A DNA stretch of 64,000 nucleotides. It comes from Microbacterium foliorum. Its GTDB lineage: Bacteria > Actinomycetota > Actinomycetes > Actinomycetales > Microbacteriaceae. The notes beneath the pieces are model-generated. The model was not told where the DNA came from. It searched no databases and worked only from the letters and a program-made list of their open reading frames with translations. The stretch lies in NCBI RefSeq assembly GCF_006385575.1, contig NZ_CP041040.1, positions 124,001-188,000 on the forward strand, in the 5' to 3' direction. This document shows, in pieces, positions 16,600 through 25,600 of this stretch (positions within the stretch are counted from its first letter, which is position 1; the number at the start of each line of letters is the position of its first letter). The translations under genes and the position numbers were made by a program.

Positions 16600-16639
16600 G
16601 TTACTCGACTAGGTAACCACTGCACCTGGGATATGTCAA
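16600..16639 (-). promoter_or_regulatory. GntR operon promoter with YtrA-like operator
   Basis: On the minus strand a perfect -35 box TTGACA (16634-16639) is followed after 17-18 bases by TTACCTA. The palindrome GTTAC-8-GTAAC (16600-16617) overlaps the -10 and start site, which fits direct autorepression. Confidence 0.7.
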
Positions 16640-16679
16640 CCCGTTTCTCGGGCAGGCAGCCGTGCGGGGTGCCGGGCGC

Positions 16680-16817
16680 GTGCCGCGCCTCGCGCCGTGC
16701 CCCGTGCCGCGCCTCGCGCCGTGCCCCGCGCCGTGCGGGGCCAGTTCTGCATCCGAAAAGCCGAATTGCGGTGCGAAACTGACCCCGCCTGGCTGATGCG
16801 GTGCGGAACTGACCCCG
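16680..16817. repeat. Two short tandem repeat arrays between the ABC operons
   Basis: A 24-bp unit (GTGCCGCGCCTCGCGC plus CGTGCCCC) is repeated exactly at 16680 and 16704. Then GCGGTGCGAAACTGACCCCG (16768-16787) and GCGGTGCGGAACTGACCCCG (16798-16817) repeat with a period of 30. The second core recurs, also with period 30, at 36.8 kb. No gene is seen in this 280-base gap. Confidence 0.75.
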
Positions 16818-16855
16818 GATGGGCGGTGGCGGTGGTGGTGGCGCCGGGAACGGTG

Positions 16856-17656
16856 TCAGCCGCGCAGGTCGCGCGCGCGGAAGGCGAAGACCGACGCCGC
16901 GACGAACACGAGAGCCAGGCCCCAGGTGAGGGCGAGCCCACCGGCATCCACGCCCTCGGCGAGGGGCGGCTGACGGTACACCCAGGCGTACGGGGAGAGC
17001 GCGTTCAACCACTCGAGGTCGTCGGACTGTCGGGCGATCGCCTGCAGGACGTACCCGACCACGGCGATTCCTGCGCCGACGCCCGTCGCCCAGATGCGGC
17101 GACCCGTCGCTGCGCCGGCGAGCAGAGCGGCGGATGCCGTGAGGAACGAGAGTCCGGTGAGCGCGGCGCTCGCTCCGACGATGCGCCAGCCTTCGAGGTC
17201 GAGCTCGGCCGAGTCGTTCAACGCCCAGACGACGAGCCCCGAGAAGACGCCGAGCCACAGCAGTCGCACGAGCACGGCGAAGGCAGACTCCAGCGCATAC
17301 TGGCCGCGGCCGATGCCGTGCGCGAGGTCGAGTTCGGCCCGCCCGCTCTCTTCGGCGCCGGCGATGGCGGCCGAGCCCCAGGTGACCGCTGCGATCGTGA
17401 ACAGAAGGAAGCCGATCAGGCCGAAGAACGTGCTCTGCGCGTATCCGGCGCCGGTCGCGATCTGGTCGTACCCGAGGGTGTCGACGAGTTCCTTCGGCAG
17501 CGACGAGATGATGGCCTCGAGCTGGCCGTCGCCGGCGAGACTCGGATACAGCGGCAGATAGAGGAACAGCACCGCGGCGAGGCCGGCGGTCCATCCGAGC
17601 AGGCTTCGCCACGACTCGCGCAGGCTGCGCCGGAACACGGGCAGGATGCCGTTCAT
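16856..17656 (-). CDS. ABC exporter permease (six-TM, ABC-2 type)
   Basis: This is a 266-residue protein starting MNGILPVFRRSLRESWRSLLGW, with six hydrophobic segments and an extracytoplasmic loop after the first (LPKELVDTLGYDQIATGAGYAQ), as in actinobacterial exporter permeases annotated as polyketide antibiotic transporters, though shorter. Its start overlaps the ATPase stop. It forms an exporter with that ATPase under TetR control. The substrate is unknown; antibiotic resistance is plausible but not shown. Confidence 0.85.
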   Translation of the reverse strand: MNGILPVFRRSLRESWRSLLGWTAGLAAVLFLYLPLYPSLAGDGQLEAIISSLPKELVDTLGYDQIATGAGYAQSTFFGLIGFLLFTIAAVTWGSAAIAGAEESGRAELDLAHGIGRGQYALESAFAVLVRLLWLGVFSGLVVWALNDSAELDLEGWRIVGASAALTGLSFLTASAALLAGAATGRRIWATGVGAGIAVVGYVLQAIARQSDDLEWLNALSPYAWVYRQPPLAEGVDAGGLALTWGLALVFVAASVFAFRARDLRG

Positions 17657-18636
17657 CGCTGCTCCTCCCTGTCGCGTCGCGATCGTCGGGTCGCGGGTCG
17701 GGCGGATGCCGGAGTGGCAGAGGCGCCGTACAGACGCAGCACCGACTCCTCGAGGTCCGGTTCCTCCACGGTCAGATCGCGCACCTCGAACCGGGCGAGC
17801 ACCTTGACGAAGGGGTCGATCGCGCCGTCGACGGTGCCGGACAGGCTCAGGACGCCGTCGGCATCGTGCATCTCGACCCCGGTGAGACCGGGCACGCGGT
17901 CGAAGTCGGCGCGGGTGGATGCGGCATCCGACGTCGCGATCTCGACGCGCACCCGTCGGATCGAACCCAGCCGCAGCGAGGCGACGGCGCCGTCGGCGAC
18001 CACCCGTCCGTTCGCGAGCACCGCGACCTCGTCGGCGGTCTGCTGGATCTCGCTGAGCACGTGCGAGCTCAACAGCACGGTCTGCCCTGCATCCTTCGCC
18101 TCGCGCACCATCTGCAGGAACTCGCGCTGCACCAGCGGGTCGAGGCCGCTGGTGGGCTCGTCGAGGATCAGCAGCTCCGGGCGGTGCATGAAGGCCTGGA
18201 TCAGCCCGACCTTCTGCTTGTTGCCCTTCGACAGCGTGTGCACGGGACGCGTCAGGTCGACGCCGAGCCGGTCGGCCAGCTCGCGACCGGTGCGCAGCGT
18301 CGCCGCGGAATCGCGCTCGCCCGAGACCTGGGCGTAGAACGCCAGCATCCGGTGTCCGCTCGATCGCCCTTCGAGGTGCAGCTCGCCCGGCACGTAGCCG
18401 ATGCGGCGGCGCAGCGCTGCGCCGCCGTGCCGGGGGTTCTCGCCGAGGACGCGCACCGAGCCGGATGACGGGCGGATGACGTCGACGAGTGTGCGGAGGG
18501 TCGTCGTCTTGCCGGCCCCGTTGGGGCCGATCAGCCCGAAGACGGTGCCTGGGCGCACGTGCAGGTCGAGCTCGTGCAACGCGATGCGACTGCCGTAGCG
18601 CTTCTGCAGACGGTCGATCTCGATGGTGTCGGTCAT
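17653..18636 (-). CDS. ABC transporter ATP-binding protein
   Basis: The ATG at 18636, after GAGGAGACG, gives 327 residues. Walker A is GPNGAGKTTT near 38-47, the signature-region variant is LSKGNKQKV, Walker B is LLILDEPTSGLD and the H-loop is LLSSHVLSE. The C-terminal 90 residues form an extra beta domain, then an Arg-rich tail. The reading overlaps the TetR stop upstream and the permease start downstream by 4 bases each, so the three genes are tightly coupled. Confidence 0.92.
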   Translation of the reverse strand: MTDTIEIDRLQKRYGSRIALHELDLHVRPGTVFGLIGPNGAGKTTTLRTLVDVIRPSSGSVRVLGENPRHGGAALRRRIGYVPGELHLEGRSSGHRMLAFYAQVSGERDSAATLRTGRELADRLGVDLTRPVHTLSKGNKQKVGLIQAFMHRPELLILDEPTSGLDPLVQREFLQMVREAKDAGQTVLLSSHVLSEIQQTADEVAVLANGRVVADGAVASLRLGSIRRVRVEIATSDAASTRADFDRVPGLTGVEMHDADGVLSLSGTVDGAIDPFVKVLARFEVRDLTVEEPDLEESVLRLYGASATPASARPATRRSRRDREEQR

Positions 18637-19289
18637 GATGCGTCTCCTCTCGGGGTGTTCCCCTCGGCCGCGAGCGCGTCTCGCGCGCCGTCGAGCAGTG
18701 CGGTCGTCGAATAGATGCCGTGAGTGAGCAGTTCGAGCGTCGGCAGGGTGGTGCGCAGGAGCCCCGCCGGGCTCAGCTGGTCGGTGCCCAGTGCGCGAGC
18801 GATCTGCGCACGCATGACGACGGGGGCGAGTCCGATCAGCGTCAGCAGCATCGTCGTCATCTCGGGGTCGCTCATCGGCTCGAGCATCCCGGCCTCGCGC
18901 TGATCGGCGAGCACATCGCGGGTGTTGGCCAGGAAGCTGTCGAACAGGCGATCGGCGGCGGCCGAGCCGTCGGCGAGCATGCGCGCGAGGTAGTCGATGT
19001 AGGGTCCGTAGCGTTCGAGGTCGTTGAGGGCGGTGCGGATGCGGTCGCGAGTCGGCGCGACGATGAGGTCGTGGTCCTCGTCGATGAAGACGCCCACGAC
19101 GTAGTCGTCGCACGCCGTGCGCAGGGCGTTCTTGTCGCCGAAGTGGTGCACGATCAGCGCGGGGCTGACGCCGGCCTCCCTGGCGATCGCGCGCATGCTC
19201 GCACCGTCGTATCCGTCGCGGGCGAAGGCGGCGATGGCGGTGTCGCGGATGCGGGCGCGAGCCGTGATGTCGTCAGAAGCTGAACGCAT
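18633..19289 (-). CDS. TetR-family regulator of the adjacent ABC exporter
   Basis: The ATG at 19289 gives 218 residues starting MRSASDDITARARIRDTAIA. The TetR HTH lies at about 10-57 (AIAAFARDGYDGASMRAIAREAGVSPALIVHHFGDKNAL); the C-terminal domain is helical. The frame continues upstream to 19325, but a near-consensus promoter ends 7 bases before this ATG, so the message should be leaderless and start here. As first gene of the operon it very likely represses itself and the ABC genes. Confidence 0.9.
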   Translation of the reverse strand: MRSASDDITARARIRDTAIAAFARDGYDGASMRAIAREAGVSPALIVHHFGDKNALRTACDDYVVGVFIDEDHDLIVAPTRDRIRTALNDLERYGPYIDYLARMLADGSAAADRLFDSFLANTRDVLADQREAGMLEPMSDPEMTTMLLTLIGLAPVVMRAQIARALGTDQLSPAGLLRTTLPTLELLTHGIYSTTALLDGARDALAAEGNTPRGDAS

Positions 19290-19296
19290 GTACAGC

Positions 19297-19325
19297 ATAC
19301 TAAACACATGTTCAGTCGCTGTCAA
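19297..19325 (-). promoter_or_regulatory. Near-consensus leaderless promoter of the TetR-ABC operon
   Basis: On the minus strand TTGACA (19320-19325), a 17-base spacer and TAGTAT (19297-19302) precede the ATG by 7 bases. Direct repeats CATGTACAG (19287-19295) and CATGTTCAG (about 19307-19315) frame the -10 region and may be the TetR operator. Confidence 0.75.
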
Positions 19326-19732
19326 GAGGGGGCGCTCTCGCGTCCAAGGATGCGACGGCTCTGATCGATGCGGCTGAGGCCGTTGTCCCCACCGGGCGGA
19401 TCAGTCAAGCACTGCACGCGCTGACGATCGCCGCGCAACTCATCGATGAGAGCGACGGTGGTCCGGGGAGTGAGCGTGTCGCCGCACTGCGGGCGTGGCT
19501 GGACGCTCGCTTCCAACCGGGATCCTTCGACCATGAAGAGAGCACGGGCCTGTTTCACAGACTCACCGAAAGAGAACGAGAGGTGTCCGCGAATGTGGCG
19601 GAAGGGCTCACGAATCAGCAGATCGCGGAACGGCTGCACTTGAGCGTGCGCACGGTGGAGAACCACATCCATCGGTCGATGCGGAAGGTGGGCGCGACGA
19701 GCCGGCAACAGCTGGCCCGCATCTTCGACTGA
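19304..19732 (+). pseudogene. Truncated LuxR-family regulator (C-terminal HTH remnant)
   Basis: The frame ending at 19732 is open from 19304 but has no usable start codon before the HTH. Its last 55 residues are an intact LuxR DNA-binding domain (LTERERE, then VAEGLTNQQIAERLHLSVRTVENHI). The preceding 80 residues (including LHALTIAAQLIDES) look like the end of a helical regulator. The left end runs into the TetR promoter. I read this as a 5'-deleted regulator left behind by a rearrangement, sitting just before the surface-protein locus it might once have controlled. Confidence 0.65.
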
Positions 19733-19979
19733 GGATCGCTCACGCCACAGACGTCTCGGTCCGCCCCGATACCCTCAGGGAAATATCGGTCGACCGGCGG
19801 TTTCTCGGTCGAATGATGGGTACGTCACTCAGAGACGCCGACGCGAATACCCAATTCTCGATCCTCTACCACTCATGATCGCTCGCACCCGGCTCTTCCC
19901 TCGCCAGCCGGAGATGTCATAGACGTGTCAGCCACTCCTGGACATCGCCGCGCTACTGCGCAGTAGGGGAACTTTGAAA
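19733..19979 (+). promoter_or_regulatory. Upstream region of the surface-protein locus
   Basis: No gene is seen in these 247 bases. A perfect palindrome CTACTGCGCAGTAG (19953-19966) lies directly before the ribosome binding site AGGGGA of the beta-helix gene, and CGGTCGACCG occurs near 19790. Both could be regulatory: the first could hide the ribosome binding site in a hairpin. Confidence 0.4.
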
Positions 19980-22979
19980 ATGCGAACTCGTAGAACCGAT
20001 AGCGGACGCCGCCGGAAGGCCACCGCTGTAGGCGTGACGCTCGCCATCGCAGCGGGACTGCTCACACCCATCGCCATTGCGAATGTGGCCCAGGCAGCGA
20101 CCGAACTGTTGGTCGACTCCCTCGGTCTCGAGGCTGCTGCAGGCTCTCTCACAGACGGCATATGCGAGTCCACCGTCGGAACGTGCACTCTGCGCGCGGC
20201 CATCCAGGAATCCAACGCCATGAACGGCGCCCCCGGTGAGGTGAAGATCGGGGTCGACCCCGACTTCGCGGGTGGAAACATCGCGATCACGAACACCGCC
20301 GCCAACCGGATGGTGAGCACGAACCTCTACGCGGCGAACGGTGCGGTAGCCGGTGGCGTCGGTGGAGACAGCGGCGCCAGCTACGAGGTCACCGCGCCGG
20401 TCACGATCGATCTGGAACACAAGATCACTGTCCATCCCGCAGGAGCAGGCGACCTCGCACTCGTCCCGTTCCACCTCAACGGGCCCGACATCATCCTTCG
20501 TGCCGTCGACGATGTCTGGGGAGGCGAGACCTCCATCTACATCGGACCGATGGCCAAGCGCGTCACCCTCGACGAGATCGAGATTCAGACGGGGACCTAC
20601 TACCCCGAGCGCTTCTTCGTCGTGCGAGGGGGAGCCGAAGAGATCACGGTCTCGAACTCCACGATCGGCGGCTTCGCCTCCAACGAGAGGGATTGGAACT
20701 GGGGCGTGGTCGACGGGACCAGTGCGTCGTTCCCCGTCAAGGGGCTGACTGTCACCGGCAACACCTTCGTCGCCGGCGACGCATCCGGCGCCTGCAACGG
20801 AAGCACGGCCGCGGGATGCACCTCGACGCCGGTCGACGCCTATGAGCAGCACATCACGGACCTCGAGTTCACCGACAACGTCGTGCCGAACATCAACCGC
20901 TCCTCCTCCTCTGAGGCTCGCGCCCTCGACCTCCGGTACGCCACCGTGGGAGAGCTGAAGGTCAGCGGCAACGCGTTCACCGCCCCCTACTACCGCGCTC
21001 GGCAGGCGGTGGTCGACCTGGCATACGCCACCCTCGACAGCTTCGAGATCATCGGCAACGACTTCACGCAGATGTCGGGCAACGGCGATGTCGACGACTC
21101 TGCGGCGGCGATCGTGCTGCCCACGGACAGGCGCATCGGCTCCGCCGGCACGATCGCAGACAACCAGTTCGTCGCGACCGGAACCATGAACACCCAGGCC
21201 GTCTACTGGGACGGTCTCGAGCCGCCCGACTCCGCGACGAACCTCGCCGACTCGCGCGTCTCGATCGTGGACAACCACTTCGACGGATTCTCGACCAGCA
21301 CCTCCCGTTCCGGCATCCGGATGACTCAGACCGGCGTGGTCGAGATCGCTCGCAACACGTTCGGCGCTCGGTCCGGAAGCCAGGCCAACACCGTCCTCGA
21401 GGAGTTCACCGGCAACGGCTCTGTCGCGGCGACCCTCGTCAGCAACATGAACGCGTCCGCGAACGCGAAGCTGAACACGTGGTGGCCGACCGCGCGCACC
21501 AGTGCGAACGTCCAGACCACTCCGATCGTCGCAACCGAGTGCACGGTGCCGCTGGAAGTGGCCCCGCCCGCCGATGCGGTCAACACCACCGACTACACCG
21601 CAGGGCGCTATCCCGCCGTGCCCGTCGCGCTCGACGTCTACTGGACTCAGGGCAACGACGCGGAGGTCTACCTCGGCCGCTACGACGTCGCCGCCGACGA
21701 ACGCCAGACGCTGCAGGTCGCTCTGCCCATGCCCGGTGACGAGCTGCTCGAGACGAACAACGGCGTCGGCCCCGTCGACCCGATCTCGGGAGCGGTGACG
21801 GGAGCCCTGCGGGTGCAGACGATCGAACCGGGCACGGGCGCCGCTTCGCAGTACTCGCGAGTCGCAGTCATCGACGGCAGCTGCCGTCCGGTGCTCACCA
21901 TCGCGCAGGCCACCACGCAGAACGAAGAGACGCACGCCCGCGACCTGCACTTCACGCTCACCTCGTCGATGCAGCTCGACACGTCGACGGTGGCCAGCGA
22001 TGACTTCGTCCTCGAGGCGACGAGCGCCACGTCCGAGGGACTCGACGGTGTCATCGCCGGCATCAGCACCATCGACCCCGGCAGGCTCAACCCCCGTATC
22101 GTCTCGGTCACGGAGGTCGCCGGAAGCTCGGGAACGCAGTTCGATGTGGTCGTCCGCGTCGACGACACCGCGCAGGTGACCGTGACCATCGGCGAAGGTA
22201 CTGTCGCCATCCCCACGGGGCTTGCGAACATCAGTGCAGCGACCACCGGGAACGAGCGCGCCACCGACAACGTCGTGACGTTCGTGAACCCCATCTCCGC
22301 TCAGCCGAGCAAGTTCACGGTCGTGACCGGCGACGAACGGGGCAAGAACTTCACCTACATGCTGGCGGCCGGTGCGCCCGCTCCGACCGAGCAGCTGAAG
22401 TTCACGACGAGCATCAGCCAGCCCGCTGGAACGCCCGAGCTGTCGCTGAGCACACCGGCGCCGGTGATCAACGGCGGAGCGTCGCAGACGACTGCCATCG
22501 TGGTGACCGCTGCCGCGGGCGACGCGGAGGCCGGTACGAAGACGACGATCGCGGCGACCGTGGCGAGCGGCGACACCAACTACGACGGTCTGCTCGTGCC
22601 GGATGTGACCCCGTACCTCTACGCCACCGACCCGGTGATCAACATCGCGAAGCGCGCGTACATCGACGTCGTCGATTCGTCCTCCGTGGCGCAGATCGAG
22701 GCCACAGGTACGCCCGCTCCGCGCGACAGCCGACTCACCGACGGACAGCCCGTGTGCTTCGTCTACACCGTCAGCAACACCTGTGTAGACGACTGGGTCA
22801 CGGTTCTCCGCGACATCCAGGTCAGGGACTCTGACGAGCGGCTCGGCGATGCCGGATTCATCGGCACCGTCCCGTCGCTGGCAAGCGGTGACTCCGTGAA
22901 GCTGTTCTCCTGCGTGTCGCTCATCCCCGAGGACACCACGGCAGGCGGCCCGATCGCAGAGTCAGGTGAGGCCCCGTGA
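19980..22979 (+). CDS. Large secreted CSLREA / right-handed beta-helix surface protein
   Basis: The ATG at 19980 gives 999 residues. A long twin-charged signal peptide ends near residue 40 (PIAIANVAQAA). The segment CTLRAAIQESNA near 75-86 matches the CSLREA N-terminal motif found before parallel beta-helix repeats in secreted proteins. The middle shows helix-like beta repeats (VSGNAF, IIGNDF, IADNQF, IVDNHF, IARNTF). The C-terminal 400 residues look like Ig-type beta domains. There is no LPXTG motif and no C-terminal membrane segment. It is the first gene of an operon with SipW-type proteins (overlapping GTGA), which suggests an extracellular fibre-associated or adhesive protein. Confidence 0.75.
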   Translation: MRTRRTDSGRRRKATAVGVTLAIAAGLLTPIAIANVAQAATELLVDSLGLEAAAGSLTDGICESTVGTCTLRAAIQESNAMNGAPGEVKIGVDPDFAGGNIAITNTAANRMVSTNLYAANGAVAGGVGGDSGASYEVTAPVTIDLEHKITVHPAGAGDLALVPFHLNGPDIILRAVDDVWGGETSIYIGPMAKRVTLDEIEIQTGTYYPERFFVVRGGAEEITVSNSTIGGFASNERDWNWGVVDGTSASFPVKGLTVTGNTFVAGDASGACNGSTAAGCTSTPVDAYEQHITDLEFTDNVVPNINRSSSSEARALDLRYATVGELKVSGNAFTAPYYRARQAVVDLAYATLDSFEIIGNDFTQMSGNGDVDDSAAAIVLPTDRRIGSAGTIADNQFVATGTMNTQAVYWDGLEPPDSATNLADSRVSIVDNHFDGFSTSTSRSGIRMTQTGVVEIARNTFGARSGSQANTVLEEFTGNGSVAATLVSNMNASANAKLNTWWPTARTSANVQTTPIVATECTVPLEVAPPADAVNTTDYTAGRYPAVPVALDVYWTQGNDAEVYLGRYDVAADERQTLQVALPMPGDELLETNNGVGPVDPISGAVTGALRVQTIEPGTGAASQYSRVAVIDGSCRPVLTIAQATTQNEETHARDLHFTLTSSMQLDTSTVASDDFVLEATSATSEGLDGVIAGISTIDPGRLNPRIVSVTEVAGSSGTQFDVVVRVDDTAQVTVTIGEGTVAIPTGLANISAATTGNERATDNVVTFVNPISAQPSKFTVVTGDERGKNFTYMLAAGAPAPTEQLKFTTSISQPAGTPELSLSTPAPVINGGASQTTAIVVTAAAGDAEAGTKTTIAATVASGDTNYDGLLVPDVTPYLYATDPVINIAKRAYIDVVDSSSVAQIEATGTPAPRDSRLTDGQPVCFVYTVSNTCVDDWVTVLRDIQVRDSDERLGDAGFIGTVPSLASGDSVKLFSCVSLIPEDTTAGGPIAESGEAP

Positions 22980-23659
22980 CGACGCGCGAAAGACGCAGAC
23001 GGAGCCTTCGGCGACCGGGCTTCGCGGTCGCGGCCCCCCTCGTGGTCGGAGTGCTCATCGCCGGCGGATCGGCAGTAGGGACGTATGCCCTGTGGTCGGC
23101 CAGTACGTCGGCCAGCCTCGGCGACATCACCGGTGGCAACCTCCGGCTCGTCTCGATGGATACCACCTGGAGTCAGGTCTCTCCGGGAACCGACAACCCG
23201 GAGGAGCTCCCGCTCACCGGTACGCCCACGGACTTCCGGGTGATGCCCGGAGACGTCATCACGATCACCCAGAACGTCGAGTCGTACCTCCAGGGGGACA
23301 ACCTCAACGCGGGGCTCGCGGTCGACTACGCGAACGGGAGCGACGCCGCTCAGGACGTCGAGGACGGACTGATCGCGCTGTCGTTCCACATCGAGAACGA
23401 GGAGGGCGTTCAGGTCGCGCCAGAAAGCGGATCCGCTCCCTTCGGCACGACTCTCGCGATCGGCGGCCTGACCGGCACCGATCAAGGTGTCACGGATGAC
23501 TGGAAGGTCGTCATCTCTGCAGAGATCCTCGGCGACTACGACTGGGTCGACGGTGAGTCCCTCGACGACGCACCCGCCCAGTGGGCAGCCGGGAACATCG
23601 TCATCTCGCTCGAGCAGCTTCGCGAGGGATCCGGCTATGTCGAGGGAGGCAACCCATGA
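22976..23659 (+). CDS. SipW/TasA-type secreted protein (alternate signal peptide)
   Basis: The GTG overlaps the upstream stop; 227 residues. The N-terminus is an Arg-rich start, a hydrophobic stretch and the signature GTYALWSASTSASLGDITGGNLRL, typical of the alternate-type signal peptide removed by SipW-like peptidases in TasA, camelysin and relatives. The mature part is beta-rich and acidic. Together with two paralogous genes and a signal peptidase in the same operon, it probably forms or caps an extracellular fibre. Its stop overlaps the next start. Confidence 0.8.
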   Translation: MTTRERRRRSLRRPGFAVAAPLVVGVLIAGGSAVGTYALWSASTSASLGDITGGNLRLVSMDTTWSQVSPGTDNPEELPLTGTPTDFRVMPGDVITITQNVESYLQGDNLNAGLAVDYANGSDAAQDVEDGLIALSFHIENEEGVQVAPESGSAPFGTTLAIGGLTGTDQGVTDDWKVVISAEILGDYDWVDGESLDDAPAQWAAGNIVISLEQLREGSGYVEGGNP

Positions 23660-24645
23660 GTCGCAAGACCGACCGCGTGGCCGCAGAGCTGCGCAGGCGC
23701 GACCGCGGTCGCGCATACGCAAAAGCCGTGATCGGCGGGCTCGCTCTGGGAGCTCTCGCTGCCTCCACTGTTCCGGCGGCATACGCGCTGTGGGCGATGG
23801 ATGACTCCGTCGGCATCCCTGCGTTCAACCTCGGGCGGGTCGCCTTCGCGGCGGCGCCGACCGACGGCTCGACAGGCCTCGTCTACAGCAAGGACGGCGC
23901 CTCTGTCGAGCTCACCCTTCCGGGCGCGAAGGTGGCTGAGGTTCTCGGCCAGACGGGGCCCGACGCGGCGCCGATCATCTGGACGTTCGATGCCACCGGA
24001 TGGGCCGACGGCATCACCGGCCTCGTCTACGACGTGTCCGTCACCTCGCAGGTGGCAGGCGACGGCTCGGTGCATGACTTGAGCACCGGGGTCGGGGAAG
24101 AGAACACACTTCTCAAGTACTCCACCCTCAAGGTGTATCCCGCTGACGCCGGAGGCGGCTGCGCAGATGTGCCGGCGACTCCCGAAGCGGCCGAAGGGGA
24201 ACTGCGGAAGAACGTTGTGGTGTTCGAGGCTCAGGAGCATGAGCTCCAGGCGCCGGGCGCCGGAACCAGCGGCGGATCGAGTCAGACGTGGTGCGCGGCG
24301 ATGTCCTTCATCAACGCGCCCGATGGCAGTTATGTCAATGATGCGTACGCGCAGGGGACCGCCGAGGACGGCAAGGCCTACGGGGCTCTGGACACGTGGA
24401 ACACGTCTGTCAGCTTCCCGCCCTCGTTGCCGTTGCTGGGCACCTACCTCAACGAGGCCGAAGCCACCGGCGTCGCCGAAGACCAGACGCGACCGCGCGA
24501 CGTGGATGTCTGGAGTGCGGCGCTGTACCCGGACCCGAGCAACGAGCCGGACATCACGATCGTCCTCGACCCCGCAGTGACCAACCTCAACGCGGCAGTG
24601 CCGCAGCCCAGCGATCACTTCGCGACAACGACTTCGAACGAGTAG
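23656..24645 (+). CDS. SipW-type secreted protein, larger paralogue
   Basis: The ATG at 23656, after GGGAGGC and overlapping the preceding stop, gives 329 residues. The start is charged (MSRKTDRVAAELRRRDRG), then comes a hydrophobic segment and AAYALWAMDDSVGIPAFNLGRVAF, a variant of the ALWSA cleavage signature. The mature region contains two cysteines (GGCADVP and TWCAAM) that could form a disulphide. It is likely a secreted, fibre-associated partner of the other two paralogues rather than the main subunit. Confidence 0.75.
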   Translation: MSRKTDRVAAELRRRDRGRAYAKAVIGGLALGALAASTVPAAYALWAMDDSVGIPAFNLGRVAFAAAPTDGSTGLVYSKDGASVELTLPGAKVAEVLGQTGPDAAPIIWTFDATGWADGITGLVYDVSVTSQVAGDGSVHDLSTGVGEENTLLKYSTLKVYPADAGGGCADVPATPEAAEGELRKNVVVFEAQEHELQAPGAGTSGGSSQTWCAAMSFINAPDGSYVNDAYAQGTAEDGKAYGALDTWNTSVSFPPSLPLLGTYLNEAEATGVAEDQTRPRDVDVWSAALYPDPSNEPDITIVLDPAVTNLNAAVPQPSDHFATTTSNE

Positions 24646-24697
24646 CACCGTTCGGCACAGACCTCGACGACTACCTGGGCGTCGGGTGAACCAGTCC

Positions 24698-24716
24698 CTT
24701 GTAGAGGGGCTACAAG
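24698..24716 (+). promoter_or_regulatory. Hairpin before the third SipW-type gene
   Basis: CTTGTAG and CTACAAG form a perfect 7-bp stem with loop AGGGG, 13 bases before the next ATG. The loop itself resembles a ribosome binding site, so folding could modulate translation, or this could be an RNA processing site. Confidence 0.4.
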
Positions 24717-24729
24717 CAGAAAGAGAAAC

Positions 24730-25542
24730 ATGGACAACCACGCATCAACCATCGTTGTCACGGAGGAGCGTAAGCGTCGCCGCGGACTGGTTTGGGTCGG
24801 GCTGGGTACGGTCGCGCTCCTTGCGGGGGGCTCGACGTTCGCGCTCTGGAGCGCCAACGACGTCTTCGCCGGCGGCGAGATCACGGCCGGTGACCTCAAC
24901 CTCGTGCAGACCGCCGACACCTCGTTCTACGACGTGTCCGCCGACCGATCTGACGCGACCGACACCCTCCCGGGCACCGACGGCACTCAGCTCGGCCACC
25001 TGATCGACGACGCCTCCTGGCGCGCCGTCCCGGGTGACAAGGTCGCCGCGGCGTTCTCCGCAGACGTCACGCTCGAGGGCGACAACCTCGTCGGCAGGCT
25101 CTCCGTCGCCGGTCTGGACGCCATGATCGACGGCAACGCATCCATGACCTGGTCTTACGAGGTCTACAACGAGGGCGCACTGCTCGTCTCCGAGACCGCG
25201 GTCCCCGCGGACAGCAGCCTGTTCTACCTGTCTGCACCCGCAACCGGTCAGGCTGACGGCGTCGACGACGGCGCTCCCATGGTCGCCACCGCAGGTGGCA
25301 CTGCAGCGTCGACCGTCTTCCAGATGACGGATGCCTCTGAGGACGTCACCGTGGTCCTCTACGGCACGTTCGACAGCACCGCCGGTGACGACGGCAAGGC
25401 CACTGTCGCGGCGGACGGCAGCTACTCGGATCAGACCGACGCAGCCACGGGTACCCGCGAGGATGCCCTGACCGTCGACACCCTCGCCGAGCTGAAGCTG
25501 CAGCTCGACCAGGTCCGCGACACGGGTTCGCAGTTCAAGTAA
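24730..25542 (+). CDS. TasA/camelysin-like secreted fibre-type protein
   Basis: This is a 270-residue protein with the clearest alternate-type signal: MDNHASTIVVTEERKRRRG, a hydrophobic core, then STFALWSANDVFAGGEITAGDLNL. The mature part is a beta-sandwich-like, Asp/Thr/Ala-rich domain with few basic residues, as in TasA and CalY. It stands apart from the upstream genes by an 84-base gap with a hairpin, and is followed by a strong terminator-like hairpin, so it may be the most abundant product (the major subunit) of the locus. Confidence 0.8.
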   Translation: MDNHASTIVVTEERKRRRGLVWVGLGTVALLAGGSTFALWSANDVFAGGEITAGDLNLVQTADTSFYDVSADRSDATDTLPGTDGTQLGHLIDDASWRAVPGDKVAAAFSADVTLEGDNLVGRLSVAGLDAMIDGNASMTWSYEVYNEGALLVSETAVPADSSLFYLSAPATGQADGVDDGAPMVATAGGTAASTVFQMTDASEDVTVVLYGTFDSTAGDDGKATVAADGSYSDQTDAATGTREDALTVDTLAELKLQLDQVRDTGSQFK

Positions 25543-25555
25543 GCAGTTCCGAGCA

Positions 25556-25585
25556 GTGGGGCACCCGCGTCAGCGGGTGCCCCAC
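25556..25585 (+). terminator. Strong hairpin between the fibre gene and its signal peptidase
   Basis: GTGGGGCACCCGC and GCGGGTGCCCCAC form a perfect 13-bp stem with the tetraloop GTCA, 13 bases after the stop. No T-run follows. Partial termination here would give much more fibre subunit than peptidase. Confidence 0.7.
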
Positions 25586-25600
25586 GTCAAGGAGAAGAAA

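Noticed and set aside
16768..16817. Possible CRISPR-like array (20-base repeat, 30-base period)
   Set aside because: Only two copies with 10-base spacers and no cas genes. Spacers are too short, so it is treated as a dispersed repeat.
15252..17612. 786-codon minus-strand frame that would fuse the ATPase with upstream sequence
   Set aside because: Only the last 305 codons match an ABC ATPase. The upstream part crosses the GntR gene, the promoter and the 16.7-kb repeats in another frame and has low-complexity arginine-rich sequence.
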